A program made the position numbers and the translations under genes. This document shows positions 52,863 to 62,725 of a DNA stretch of 64,000 bases, piece by piece (position 1 is the first letter of the stretch; every line of letters starts with the position of its first letter). Source of the stretch: Marinobacter sp. JH2 (lineage in GTDB: Bacteria; Pseudomonadota; Gammaproteobacteria; Pseudomonadales; Oleiphilaceae); the NCBI RefSeq assembly GCF_004353225.1, contig NZ_CP037934.1, forward strand, positions 2,232,001 to 2,296,000, read 5' to 3'. The notes below the pieces were generated by a model. The model did not search any database. It saw nothing but the letters and a program-made list of their open reading frames with translations, and was not told the DNA's origin.

Positions 52863-54818
52863 CTATTCAGACACCTCGCTTTCTAACCCTTCGATTAAAT
52901 AATCCGTGAGGGTTTTATACCCATAAATTACCTGTGCAAATGCAACTCCAGCCCTCTCCTGAACAGGCTCACCGCATGTCGATACTGTTCCAGCACGTTT
53001 CAGCTCAGCCTGCTGAACGTAGTTCACCGTTTCCGCAGTTACATCGCCCTGATTCAGATTCGGGTAGGACAAGTGCCACCGAAACGCGCCATCGGCAGAA
53101 TCTACACGTTCAAGAGTCGCTACCGCTGAGTTTTGCACAGGGTATCTGAGGAGCCGCTGCACACCCAGCTCTTCGGACACTTCAGAATTTTGGTTCGTGT
53201 AGGCGCGATGATCGTACTCATAGGCACGCTCATAAGCGTTCTCACCCTCAAAAATAGTAACCCCGAAAAGCCGGGTCACATAGGCGTCCTCCAGGACCGC
53301 CGGTGCGTCCTCAGTTCCGGCTGGAACACAGGCATCACCCGTCTTCGCATTCTTGAAAACAACCGCACGCTCCGACGTTGCTTCGCCATTTTCAATGCGA
53401 TACCCACTGATTTTACTTCCTTCCCACGCCTCAGCGGGCGAATTCTGAGCGATCAGTGATAGGGTTCTATCCGGGCGCCCTGAGACCGATTCAACAACGG
53501 CACTCTTATCCGACCAGCTCCACTCAATTTCAGCACTTCCGCCTAATTCGGTACTGTCTGGTTCGACACCATGCGTCGCCTTATGGCACTGGGTAACAGT
53601 GTCAAAGTAAGCACGTTTATTTGACCAATCAAACACGATTCGTTCATGCACGCCGCCCTCTTCGTAGAAGTCGTGACTAAGCCCGGACAACGACGCTCCA
53701 GGCAGCCACTGAGTGTTCAGTGCCGCCATGTAGCCATCTACTTGCACCAACCGCATCAGTTCAGGCAACGATGGATCCATACAGCCCTGACTGGAAACCG
53801 ACAACAACTGTCCAGCTTCCGAGTAGTCGAACATCAGCTCGGCAGAGGGGCTCAGATCTCTCGCGGGCAACGTGCTGGAACGATCTGAGTGCGCTGCGAT
53901 GCTTGCGCCTGTCAAAAGCACCGGATTACTCAGCTCAATGGGAACAACCGGCAAATCCAGTGCGCTCGGATCCACGTTGGCGTAATTCCCTCCGGATGCG
54001 GCTGCATCCACCCGTTGCATTACCTCTGAGGCATTCTGAACTAACGAAATTCCGAGAAGTCGTACAGATTCGGCTGACAGGAAGCGTTCTTTACCCTCAC
54101 GGCCATCTTTCGCTAGAAACGCGTTGTAGTCATCCGGAATCTGGCTCGCCATAAAACGGGCCAAAGCTCGGGCGTAGGCATGGGCTCTGTCATCGCTGGC
54201 GAGCACATAATCTTTCAGCAAATTCAGCCCACTCAGATCGGCATAGCGCTCCGGCGAGACAATACCAAGCTCCGGGCTGATGGATTTACCCACCACCGCG
54301 CGGTAACGGGCCAGCGTGGTCAGCGGCGTCACGTTGGTCACACCGGGGCTGGCCGACATCAGGTAAGCCCGCGCGACTGCAACCTCACCGTTACGGGTTT
54401 CCTCCAGAGTTTTTCCGGGCAACGCCAGCGCATACAAAGGGTAATCTCTGGGATCTAAATTCTTGCCCAAAGCACCCGGGACGTCGAACTCCGACATATC
54501 CAGATCAAAGCGCCCGCCGGCAGCGGTCATGGCCGTGGGCTCGCCATTTGCCAGCGTGTAAGTTCCACCGTTAGCTAACACAATCTCTAGCGGGCCCTTG
54601 CTGTATTGCCCATCGCCATCCAGGTCCAGCCAGACGCGAGCGTTGCGAAGGTAACCATCAATAACCCGCCCCGAATAAGGTGTCGGCTTGCTGTAGCTCA
54701 CACCATCAAAATCACGGCCATCAACCGGTAGCTGGTCGGACTCTTCACCACATCCTACGAGCACTAGTGTCAACAGGGGAACGGAAAGACTGAGCAGGCG
54801 TTTCATCACGGCAACCAT
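52863..54818 (-). CDS. Large secreted lipoprotein of unknown function
   Basis: This 651-residue protein has a lipoprotein signal with lipobox LVLVGCGEE. An early segment, YLRNARVWLDLDGDGQYSKG near residues 56-75, contains a DxDxDG calcium-binding-like loop; similar segments occur in surface lipoproteins of marine bacteria. The rest is beta-rich without a domain I recognise. The ATG at 54818 follows AAGGAT closely; an in-frame ATG at 54806 (MKRLLSLS) is equally possible. The gene converges with the kinase remnant and overlaps the end of its open frame region. Confidence 0.75.
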   Translation of the reverse strand: MVAVMKRLLSLSVPLLTLVLVGCGEESDQLPVDGRDFDGVSYSKPTPYSGRVIDGYLRNARVWLDLDGDGQYSKGPLEIVLANGGTYTLANGEPTAMTAAGGRFDLDMSEFDVPGALGKNLDPRDYPLYALALPGKTLEETRNGEVAVARAYLMSASPGVTNVTPLTTLARYRAVVGKSISPELGIVSPERYADLSGLNLLKDYVLASDDRAHAYARALARFMASQIPDDYNAFLAKDGREGKERFLSAESVRLLGISLVQNASEVMQRVDAAASGGNYANVDPSALDLPVVPIELSNPVLLTGASIAAHSDRSSTLPARDLSPSAELMFDYSEAGQLLSVSSQGCMDPSLPELMRLVQVDGYMAALNTQWLPGASLSGLSHDFYEEGGVHERIVFDWSNKRAYFDTVTQCHKATHGVEPDSTELGGSAEIEWSWSDKSAVVESVSGRPDRTLSLIAQNSPAEAWEGSKISGYRIENGEATSERAVVFKNAKTGDACVPAGTEDAPAVLEDAYVTRLFGVTIFEGENAYERAYEYDHRAYTNQNSEVSEELGVQRLLRYPVQNSAVATLERVDSADGAFRWHLSYPNLNQGDVTAETVNYVQQAELKRAGTVSTCGEPVQERAGVAFAQVIYGYKTLTDYLIEGLESEVSE

Positions 54819-54948
54819 TTATCCTTGTTAGAAGGTTGTGCCGTTACTGTAGGGAATACCGAAGCCGGAGACCTTGACCGGCTTGGCAAATTGTAAAGTT
54901 TGGTAAACGACAGGCCTGATCACTCGAAGCCTGTCGTCTGGAGGGACG

Positions 54949-56088
54949 TTAGAAGGAGCGGGCGACGATTTCTTTCATGATTTCGTTGGTGCCTGCGTAA
55001 ATACGCTGCACGCGAGAATCGGCCCAGGCACGAGCAATGGGGTATTCCCACATGTAGCCGTAACCGCCGTGCAACTGAACACACTCGTCCATAACTTTAC
55101 ACTGCAGGTCGGTGGTGAGCTGCTTTAGCATGGCCGCCGTTGGAATATCCAGTTTCTTCTCCAGATGGAGTTCCAAACAACGATCCGTGAATACTCGAGC
55201 AGCCGTGATTTCAGCTTTCAGTTCCGCCAGTTTGAAGCGGGTGTTTTGGAACGCAATCACGGGCTTTCCGAATGTTTTACGCTCCTTCACATAATCCAGT
55301 GTCCATTGCCATCCGGCTTCTGCAGATGCTACGGCGGTCAGTGCAACTTGCAAACGCTCTGCAGGCAGCTCCTGCATAAGCTGAAAGAAACCTTGCCCTT
55401 CTCGAGCACCCAGCAGGTTCTCAACCGGTACTTTTACATCCTGGAAGAACAACTCAGAGGTATCTTGAGCTTTCATCCCCACCTTGTTCAGGTTCTGCCC
55501 TTTCTCAAAACCTTCCGAAGAGGATTCAACGATCAGCAAACTGGTGCCCTTGGCTCCTTCCTTCGGATCCGTTTTAGCGACAACAATCACCAAATCGGCA
55601 AGCTGGCCATTAGTGATGAACGTTTTCGAGCCATTCAGGACGTAGTGATCACCGTCTTGGAAAGCGGTCGTTTTCACGCCCTGCAGATCGGAGCCAGCAC
55701 CGGGTTCTGTCATGGCGATAGCACCAATCATTTCACCGGAAGCCAATTTCGGAAGATACTTCTGCTTCTGCTCCTCAGAGCCGTAGTTAAGGATATAAGG
55801 CGCCACGATGTCCGAGTGCAAAGTCCAGCCAATACCCGACAGGCCGGCTTTTGAAATTTCTTCCATAACCACAGCCGAATAACGGAAATCTACACCGACG
55901 CCGCCGTACTCTTCTGGCATGGTCGGACACAAGAAGCCCAGCTCACCCGCTTTACTCCATAGCTCACGGCTTACCTGGCCATCTTTCTCCCACTGTTCAT
56001 GGTAAGGAGCAGCTTCCTGTTCCAGGAATTTACGAACGGAATCGCGGAAACCTTCAAGATCAGCATCAAACAGAGTGCGTGGAATCAT
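54949..56088 (-). CDS. Acyl-CoA dehydrogenase
   Basis: This 379-residue FAD enzyme introduces the alpha-beta double bond in acyl-CoA. The signatures [20 protein letters not shown] and [20 protein letters not shown] near the end are visible, and the C-terminal [18 protein letters not shown] is typical; the Glu acting as catalytic base lies in the YAGTNEI region or earlier depending on subclass. The start [20 protein letters not shown] resembles long-chain-type dehydrogenases. The genes around it are not fatty-acid genes, so its substrate cannot be fixed. Confidence 0.9.
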   Translation of the reverse strand: MIPRTLFDADLEGFRDSVRKFLEQEAAPYHEQWEKDGQVSRELWSKAGELGFLCPTMPEEYGGVGVDFRYSAVVMEEISKAGLSGIGWTLHSDIVAPYILNYGSEEQKQKYLPKLASGEMIGAIAMTEPGAGSDLQGVKTTAFQDGDHYVLNGSKTFITNGQLADLVIVVAKTDPKEGAKGTSLLIVESSSEGFEKGQNLNKVGMKAQDTSELFFQDVKVPVENLLGAREGQGFFQLMQELPAERLQVALTAVASAEAGWQWTLDYVKERKTFGKPVIAFQNTRFKLAELKAEITAARVFTDRCLELHLEKKLDIPTAAMLKQLTTDLQCKVMDECVQLHGGYGYMWEYPIARAWADSRVQRIYAGTNEIMKEIVARSF

Positions 56089-56224
56089 TGCAGAACCTCA
56101 AGTGTCGAGTTGGTTGGTTTTGTTCTTCACCCAGTCTGTGACGAGCGGTTTTTTTGCTCAATGGTGAAAACCATCAATCGGTTTGGCCAAAACCAACGCA
56201 ACCATCAATCGAGTTCAGATATTC

Positions 56225-56836
56225 CTATTCGCCCCAGCGAGGCAAAAGCTTTTGGGGAAAGCTCAGGTGATCGAGAATCCGCGCCACCATGAAGTCCACC
56301 AAGTCATCAACCGACTGCGGCTTATGATAAAACCCGGGACTTGCCGGCATGATGACGGCGCCCATGCGAGTGAGCTTGAGCATGTTTTCGAGATGGACTT
56401 CCGAATAAGGTGATTCGCGCAGTACCAGAATCAGCGGTCGGCGCTCTTTCAAGGCCACATCGCCTGCACGTTCAATCAGGTTGTTACTGGCACCGGTAGC
56501 CAATGCCGAAAGCGTTCCGGTACTGCAGGGGCAGATCACCAACGGGGCCTTTTCGCCAGAACCGGAGGCCGGAGACGAAAACCAGTCTTCACGGCCAAAC
56601 ACCTGAACCTGCCCCTCTTCGGCACCGGCATAAGCGGTGAAAGCATCAGCCATGGCCGGCGGTGAGCCCGGCAGGCGAAAGTTGGTCTCAGTGGCAATCA
56701 CAATCTGCGCTGCCCGGCTGACCATCACATTCACCCGGCAACCATTGGCCACCAGACATTGAATCAAACGCAACGCGTACTGGGCACCGGACGCTCCGGT
56801 GATAGCAAGATTAACGACCTGCGGAGCCTCAGCCAC
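56225..56836 (-). CDS. ubiX: Flavin prenyltransferase UbiX
   Basis: UbiX makes prenylated FMN, the cofactor of the UbiD decarboxylase in ubiquinone synthesis. The 203-residue protein starts with AITGASGAQYALRLIQ and has the FMN-binding VICPCSTGTLSALATGASNN and RPLILVLRESPYSEVHLENM, all UbiX/Pad1 hallmarks. It overlaps the mpl stop by eight bases, so the two genes are coupled. ubiD is not in this window. Confidence 0.93.
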   Translation of the reverse strand: MAEAPQVVNLAITGASGAQYALRLIQCLVANGCRVNVMVSRAAQIVIATETNFRLPGSPPAMADAFTAYAGAEEGQVQVFGREDWFSSPASGSGEKAPLVICPCSTGTLSALATGASNNLIERAGDVALKERRPLILVLRESPYSEVHLENMLKLTRMGAVIMPASPGFYHKPQSVDDLVDFMVARILDHLSFPQKLLPRWGE

Positions 56837-58223
56837 GTACTTTCTCCAATTCCGCTACCAGTTTACGGTGAATACCACCAAAGCCACCGTTGCTCATAAT
56901 GACAATGTGGCAGGTTTCCGGCAGTTGTTCCAATGCTCGGGCGATCAGCGCCTCCACAGAACCCTCGACACTGTGATGGTCCAGTTCGCCGTGTTCTGCC
57001 CGCCAGCTTTCCACCAGTTGCGGCAACCAATCCATCTCACTCAGATTGCCCCACAGCACACGGTCTGCCGCGGCGGTGCTGGGAATCAGGGTTTGCTGAT
57101 GCACGCCCTGCTTCATGGTGTTCGACCGGGGTTCGATAATCGCCAGAATGGGTTCGTCGCCGACTTGATTCCGAAGCCCTTCGAGCGTAGACGTAATTGC
57201 CGTAGGGTGGTGGGCAAAATCATCGTAGACGGTCACGCCACCCACTTCACCCACCAATTCCATGCGGCGCTTCACACCGGAGAACCGGCACAGCGCCGCC
57301 ACAGCATGATCGGGCGTAACACCCACATGACGCGCAGCCGCAATGGCCGACAGAGCGTTGCGTACGTTGTGTTGGCCGGTTAAACCCCACTTTAACACCG
57401 CCACCGGCTGTTCGTGGTGAATGACCATAAACTGGCTGCCGTCTTCCCGCAGAAGCTCTGCGCGCCAGTCGGTGGTACGGGAAATCTCGCTGCCAACAGA
57501 GGTGTCCTGAACCGGGCTCCAGCATCCCATGCCCAACGCGTTGTCCAAATGCGCATCAATGGCGGGGCGAATAATCAGGCCTTGCGACGGCACCGTGCGC
57601 ACCACGTGATGAAACTGGCGCTCAATGGCCTCAACGCTGTCGAAAATGTCGGCGTGGTCGTATTCCAGATTGTTCAGAATCAATGTGTTTGGGCGATAGT
57701 GAATAAACTTGGAGCGTTTGTCGAAAAACGCACTGTCGTATTCATCGGCTTCGATCACAAAGAAATCGCTGGTACCCAGCCGTGCAGACACCGGAAAATC
57801 CTGCGGCACGCCGCCCACCAGATAACCGGCATCAAACCCGGCCTGATCCAGAATCCATAACAACATGGACGTGGTGGTGGTTTTACCATGGGTGCCAGCA
57901 ACGGCCATCACCCACCGATGCCTTAATACCTCTCGCGACAGCCACTCCGGGCCAGACATATAATCGATGCCACGGTTAAGCACCGTTTCAACTTCCACAT
58001 TGCCGCGGGACATCGCGTTACCGATCAACACCAAATCAGGCCTGGGCTCCAGATTCTCCGCTCGATAGCCTTCCATCAGCGCTATACCTTGGGCCTCAAG
58101 CTGCGTGCTCATGGGGGGATAAACACCTTGGTCGGAACCGGTCACCGTATGACCCAACTCCCGTGCGATCACGGCCAAACTGCCCATGAAGGTGCCACAG
58201 ATGCCCAAAATATGTATATGCAT
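56829..58223 (-). CDS. mpl: UDP-N-acetylmuramate:L-alanyl-gamma-D-glutamyl-meso-diaminopimelate ligase
   Basis: Mpl recycles the murein tripeptide by joining it to UDP-MurNAc. The 464-residue Mur-ligase protein has the N-terminal MHIHILGICGTFMGSLAVIA, the ATP loop AVAGTHGKTTTTSMLLW near residue 108 and the VYDDFAHHPTAI motif. The GTFMG signature separates Mpl from MurC (usually GIGGSGM). It pairs with ubiX in Marinobacter and Pseudomonas relatives. It diverges from pfp. Confidence 0.94.
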   Translation of the reverse strand: MHIHILGICGTFMGSLAVIARELGHTVTGSDQGVYPPMSTQLEAQGIALMEGYRAENLEPRPDLVLIGNAMSRGNVEVETVLNRGIDYMSGPEWLSREVLRHRWVMAVAGTHGKTTTTSMLLWILDQAGFDAGYLVGGVPQDFPVSARLGTSDFFVIEADEYDSAFFDKRSKFIHYRPNTLILNNLEYDHADIFDSVEAIERQFHHVVRTVPSQGLIIRPAIDAHLDNALGMGCWSPVQDTSVGSEISRTTDWRAELLREDGSQFMVIHHEQPVAVLKWGLTGQHNVRNALSAIAAARHVGVTPDHAVAALCRFSGVKRRMELVGEVGGVTVYDDFAHHPTAITSTLEGLRNQVGDEPILAIIEPRSNTMKQGVHQQTLIPSTAAADRVLWGNLSEMDWLPQLVESWRAEHGELDHHSVEGSVEALIARALEQLPETCHIVIMSNGGFGGIHRKLVAELEKVRG

Positions 58224-58367
58224 TAGGGTATTGCCTCCGATTTGAATCCTGCCAAGCCTCTACCATACTTTCTGCGGGGTCAAGAGTCGGCATCCCCTCA
58301 TGAAAAACGGCCGTGTTTGGCGTATCATTCGCGCCAACTTTGAACCAGCAGGAGGCTTGAGCCCGCG

Positions 58368-59630
58368 ATGGCGATCAAGAACGCATTTTATGCCCAATCT
58401 GGCGGGGTAACCGCCGTCATTAATGCCAGCGCATGCGGCGTTATCCAGACAGCACGTAAGTACCCGGATCTGATCGGCAAAGTATACGCCGGTCGCAACG
58501 GTATCATCGGTGCACTGACCGAAGAACTGATCGATACCAGCCTGGAGTCTGACGAAGACATTCAGGCCCTGATCCACACCCCGGGTGGAGCGTTCGGCTC
58601 TTGCCGCTACAAATTGAAGAACTTTTCTGAAAATCAGCGTGAATACGAACGACTGATCGAAGTGTTCCGTGCCCACAACATCGGCTACTTTTTCTATAAC
58701 GGTGGTGGTGACTCCCAGGACACAGCTTACAAAGTCTCTCAGCTGGCCGACAAAATGGGCTACCCGATCACCTGCATCGGTGTGCCTAAAACCGTCGACA
58801 ACGACCTGCCCTTCACCGATTGCTGCCCGGGCTTCGGCTCTGTCGGCAAGTACATTGCCACCTCGACTCTGGAAGCCAGCCTGGACATCAAGTCCATGTG
58901 CGAAACCTCTACCAAGGTGTTCATTCTCGAAGTTATGGGCCGTCACGCGGGCTGGATTGCAGCTTCCGGCGGCTTGGCAGGCCAGGAAGAAGGCGAGCCA
59001 CCGCACATCATCCTGTTTCCTGAAGTTCCGTTCGACCGCGAGAAATTCCTGGCACGGGTTGATCAGTGCGTGAAGGACTATGGCTACTGTGTGGTGGTGG
59101 CCTCCGAAGGCGCCCAATACGACGACGGCCGTTTTGTTGCCGATGCTGGCGCCAAAGATGCGTTCGGCCACACTCAGCTGGGCGGCGTAGCCCCGGCTCT
59201 GGCGAATATGGTCAGACAAGCTCTGGGCCATAAGTATCACTGGGCCGTCGCTGATTATTTGCAGCGCTCTGCTCGTCACATTGCTTCGGCCACTGACGTA
59301 GAACAAGCTTATGCTGTCGGCGAAGCCGCGGTGGAAATGGCTCTGGCTGGCAAGCAGGCTCTGATGCCAACGATCGTACGTGATCAGGTCAAGCCTTACC
59401 GCTGGTCAATCGGTGAAGCCAACCTGAGCGAAGTGGCGAACCAGGAAAAGAAAATGCCCATCCACTACATTACCGATGATGGCTTCGGCATCACTCAGGA
59501 ATGTCGTGACTACCTGCAGCCACTGATCGAAGGCGAAAACTTCCCGCCGTTCGAGAACGGCCTGCCAAAGGTTGCCAAGCTGAAGAACCAGCTGGTTGAG
59601 AAGAAGCTGAAAACGGAATTCAAGCTCTGA
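58368..59630 (+). CDS. pfp: 6-phosphofructokinase, PPi-type
   Basis: This 420-residue phosphofructokinase belongs to the non-allosteric PPi-dependent group. GVPKTVDNDLPFTDCCPGF carries the Lys of PKTxDND that replaces the Gly of ATP-dependent enzymes, and GGGDSQDTAYK has Asp at the position that blocks ATP binding, both indicating PPi use. MGRHAGWIAA is the substrate-binding motif. A PPi-linked, reversible glycolytic step is common where classic PfkA is lacking. A terminator follows 22 bases after the stop. Confidence 0.9.
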   Translation: MAIKNAFYAQSGGVTAVINASACGVIQTARKYPDLIGKVYAGRNGIIGALTEELIDTSLESDEDIQALIHTPGGAFGSCRYKLKNFSENQREYERLIEVFRAHNIGYFFYNGGGDSQDTAYKVSQLADKMGYPITCIGVPKTVDNDLPFTDCCPGFGSVGKYIATSTLEASLDIKSMCETSTKVFILEVMGRHAGWIAASGGLAGQEEGEPPHIILFPEVPFDREKFLARVDQCVKDYGYCVVVASEGAQYDDGRFVADAGAKDAFGHTQLGGVAPALANMVRQALGHKYHWAVADYLQRSARHIASATDVEQAYAVGEAAVEMALAGKQALMPTIVRDQVKPYRWSIGEANLSEVANQEKKMPIHYITDDGFGITQECRDYLQPLIEGENFPPFENGLPKVAKLKNQLVEKKLKTEFKL

Positions 59631-59651
59631 TCAGCGAGACCTGAACGCAAA

Positions 59652-59684
59652 AGCCCGGTGACTGAAAAGTAACCGGGCTTTTTT
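59652..59684 (+). terminator. Rho-independent terminator after pfp
   Basis: An 8-bp stem (AGCCCGGT / ACCGGGCT) with a 12-base loop is followed by TTTTT. Confidence 0.85.
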
Positions 59685-59719
59685 GTGACACTCTAAAGAA
59701 GCATCCGCTCGTTGCGTAC

Positions 59720-59962
59720 TTAGACCCCGTGCTGGCGCACGTAGGCGAAAAACTCATCACTACCGCCCACATACTCGGAGCCGACCAGAATCTGCGGCAC
59801 CGTGTAAACCGGCTGACCTATCCGTTCCGCAACATCCTGCTTGCTCAAACCCTGCTTTACCATATCGACCCAGGTGTACGGAATGTTCTGGGATTCACAC
59901 AGGTCTCTGGCTCGCAAGCAAAACCCGCAACTTGTACGCCCGTAAATAGTGACCTGTTCCAT
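59720..59962 (-). CDS. grxC: Glutaredoxin
   Basis: This 80-residue cytosolic redox protein has the thioredoxin fold with the active site TSCGFCLRA and the cis-Pro loop VYTVPQILVG followed by GGSDEFFAYV. The first motif is CGFC rather than the usual CPYC. ATG 59962 is chosen since AGGAGGT lies five bases before it; the ORF is open six codons upstream. It stands alone between the pfp terminator and the chemoreceptor gene. Confidence 0.92.
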   Translation of the reverse strand: MEQVTIYGRTSCGFCLRARDLCESQNIPYTWVDMVKQGLSKQDVAERIGQPVYTVPQILVGSEYVGGSDEFFAYVRQHGV

Positions 59963-60113
59963 AACAACCTCCTGCAACAAGGGTTAACCCTTGCGGTGAA
60001 TAAGAAAATAACGTCAATTGCGTTGAATGATGACATCTGCAGAAAAAATTAAAAATTGATCCTGCACATAGTGCTCATAGTAAGTACCGATACTGAGCCG
60101 GCGGTGACCCAAC

Positions 60114-62240
60114 TCAGGTTTTCAGGCGCTCCAACTCCCCATCCAGCACCTGGACCTGTCCGTCCAGCGCTTCGCCACTTTGACGAACCCGCTGCGCCAA
60201 TTCGCGCAGGTCCGTGGCCGCATCCCCGATTTGGGTCAAGTTGCGGTTGATCTCTTCACTCACCGAGCTTTGCTCCTCGGCCGCCGTGGCCACTTGAGTA
60301 ACGTGCTCGACGATCACGGCAATGCGATCAACAACCGTGGCCAGAGAGTGGGCTGCTTCCTGCGTTCCATCCACAGCGCCTGAGGCACGGTCTACCCCAT
60401 GCTGGATCACCGACACAGCTCCCGTAACATCTCCTTTCAACGCTTCGATCATATCGCTGATTTCATCGGTAGATTCACGGGTTTTCGAGGCAAGGCTTCG
60501 CACTTCATCCGCCACCACCGCAAATCCTCGCCCTTGTTCGCCAGCCCGGGCAGCCTCAATGGCAGCATTCAGCGCCAGCAAGTTGGTCTGCTCGGCTATG
60601 CCACGAATCACTTCAATGATCCGATTAATCTCTTCACTACGCTGCTCCACATGCCCAATCGCAGAACTTGCCTGCCCCATATCATTGGCAAGCGCGTCCA
60701 CCTCTTTGACTGCTGAGCCCAAGGTGTCCTGGGTAAACTGGATGCCGTCGCGGGCAGCACGGGCATTATCGGCCGCTTCACCCGCAAAACCAGCCACTTC
60801 GCCTGCTGCTGCGGACATCTCATTCATTGCGGTAACCACACTGTCGATATCACCGTGCTGTTGGCCGGTTTGATCATCAATGTCGCGACTGACCGCCCCC
60901 ATATCCGTGGCCTGGGCTCGCACTTTGACATTAACCTCTTTCAGATCACTGATCATTTCTCTCAGGCGGGTGAGGAATTGATTGAACCCGCCGGCGAGAT
61001 CGATGAGTTCCGCGTGGGTATCGATATCCAGCTCGCGCGTCAGATCACCCTCCGCACTGGCCAGATTCTGCATTCTGTCGCGGATTTCATTCAGCGGCCG
61101 GGTCACCGAACGTACCAACAGAATCAACAACACGATGGCCACCAACACCACGGTCGTTGCAACCATCGCCTGTCGTGTCGCGGTGTTTGCTACCTCGGCC
61201 GACAACAAGCCGGTAATGTCATTCACACTGGCAAGAGCGACTTCCCGGGGCGCCTCGATCAACAACGACCATTGGCTACCCGGCAGCGCGACCTTAACAG
61301 GATACGCGACAGCAAGGGTGTGTCCGTCATCGAAACGACCATCCGTTTGATGCAATTTGGTGAATGTCGGTGCCAGTTCGGGCAGAGCCTCCTGCAGCGG
61401 CCGTCCCAGATATTTTTGGTAATGGCTGGAAGCGGCAATAAGACCTCGCTCACTCAACAGCGTCACTCTCGACTCGCCCTCATACAGGTCCCGGCTGACC
61501 TCTTTCACCATGCCCTGTAACGTGGTGAGGTTGATGTCGATGCCAACCACGCCAGCGAATTGCCCCTCGCTTAACACCGGCACGATCAGGCTGGTCATCA
61601 ACTCTGTATACCCTTCCTCGATTTCGTAGTCGTAGGGCTCCAGCAGACACGGCTTGAGAGAATCCATCGAACACAGATACCACTCAGCCTCGCGCTCGCC
61701 AAACTCGTTACGCGCATCCAGATACTTTTCCGACGAGTCTTCGGTGCGACTGAATTCAATCTCGCCTTCCGGGTTTCTGAAATAGTAGATATCCAGTGTG
61801 CCGGCATCGCTGCTGTGTTCTGCGGCGCCGTCTTTGAAAAACTCATCCAGCCCATCGTATGCATTAGGCTCGAATTGGGCATAGATAGCACTCAGATGCC
61901 GGTGTGCTGTCAGCACAGCTCCAACCGTATCCTGCAGCGCCCATCGGCTCATGCGCCCGTACTTGTCATCATCGATATTCTGACTGACCAAAACCCGAAG
62001 CATTTCCGGTACCTGGTAAGCCGTTTCAAACTCGCCTGCCACCAATTCACCGTATTGGCCAGCGGTTGCACCGAGTTGCTCCATCACAATACCCTGTACG
62101 GTATCGCCCGTGTCGGCGGACAGACGCTCCTTCATGTCACCCAGCGACCATTGCGCCGTCAAAACGATACTGAGGCTGAGCAGCAATAACAGTGCGATCA
62201 CCAGGCCGTATAGCTTGAAACGGAGCGAAAGGTGTTTCAT
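60114..62240 (-). CDS. Methyl-accepting chemotaxis protein
   Basis: This 708-residue chemoreceptor has a cytoplasmic start, TM1 near residues 8-30, a periplasmic double-Cache-type sensor of about 330 residues, TM2 near 365-385 and a HAMP domain. The signalling tip is clear: [20 protein letters not shown] followed by [15 protein letters not shown]. The ATG at 62240 is preferred over a TTG three codons earlier. The ligand is unknown; dCache receptors often bind amino acids or small organic acids. It diverges from the yqaA gene. Confidence 0.92.
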   Translation of the reverse strand: MKHLSLRFKLYGLVIALLLLLSLSIVLTAQWSLGDMKERLSADTGDTVQGIVMEQLGATAGQYGELVAGEFETAYQVPEMLRVLVSQNIDDDKYGRMSRWALQDTVGAVLTAHRHLSAIYAQFEPNAYDGLDEFFKDGAAEHSSDAGTLDIYYFRNPEGEIEFSRTEDSSEKYLDARNEFGEREAEWYLCSMDSLKPCLLEPYDYEIEEGYTELMTSLIVPVLSEGQFAGVVGIDINLTTLQGMVKEVSRDLYEGESRVTLLSERGLIAASSHYQKYLGRPLQEALPELAPTFTKLHQTDGRFDDGHTLAVAYPVKVALPGSQWSLLIEAPREVALASVNDITGLLSAEVANTATRQAMVATTVVLVAIVLLILLVRSVTRPLNEIRDRMQNLASAEGDLTRELDIDTHAELIDLAGGFNQFLTRLREMISDLKEVNVKVRAQATDMGAVSRDIDDQTGQQHGDIDSVVTAMNEMSAAAGEVAGFAGEAADNARAARDGIQFTQDTLGSAVKEVDALANDMGQASSAIGHVEQRSEEINRIIEVIRGIAEQTNLLALNAAIEAARAGEQGRGFAVVADEVRSLASKTRESTDEISDMIEALKGDVTGAVSVIQHGVDRASGAVDGTQEAAHSLATVVDRIAVIVEHVTQVATAAEEQSSVSEEINRNLTQIGDAATDLRELAQRVRQSGEALDGQVQVLDGELERLKT

Positions 62241-62297
62241 AGAAACCAAAACCTATTAAAGTAAGCGTTAAAACCCATAGTAGAACATGGAGCGCCC

Positions 62298-62723
62298 ATG
62301 GCGTACCTGACCCTGTTTTTGACATCCTTTGCTGCCGCCACGCTGCTACCCGCGTATTCCGAGATACTGCTAGGCACTTTGGCCAATCAAGGACTGCCAC
62401 TGTTTTGGCTTTGGCTCGCGGCCACCCTAGGAAACACATTGGGCTCTGTTGTTAACGGGGTTATCGGCCGGCAAGTCGATCGCTTTAAAGACAAACGCTG
62501 GTTCCCGATTAGTGAGATGCAACTGCACAAGGCCCGAAACCGATTTAACCGGTACGGGCAATGGTCACTGTTACTCGGCTGGCTACCATTGGGCGGGGAT
62601 GCCCTGACACTCATTGGGGGCGTGATGCGAGTGCCCTGGCTGAACTTTATTGTTTTGGTAGGAATCGGCAAAGGCCTCCGCTACGCCCTCGTCATCTGGG
62701 CGGTTCAGAAGGCTTTCAGCTAG
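62298..62723 (+). CDS. yqaA: YqaA family membrane protein
   Basis: This 141-residue inner-membrane protein of the DedA-related YqaA group has helices near residues 2-22, 28-52, 90-108 and 113-135. Family motifs LPAYSEILLGTL, AATLGNTLGSVVNGVIGRQV and WLPLGGDALTLIGGVMRV are visible. DedA relatives are implicated in lipid carrier recycling and pH or membrane homeostasis; the role of YqaA is unproven. It ends two bases before the convergent kinase-like gene. Confidence 0.88.
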   Translation: MAYLTLFLTSFAAATLLPAYSEILLGTLANQGLPLFWLWLAATLGNTLGSVVNGVIGRQVDRFKDKRWFPISEMQLHKARNRFNRYGQWSLLLGWLPLGGDALTLIGGVMRVPWLNFIVLVGIGKGLRYALVIWAVQKAFS

Positions 62724-62725
62724 TG

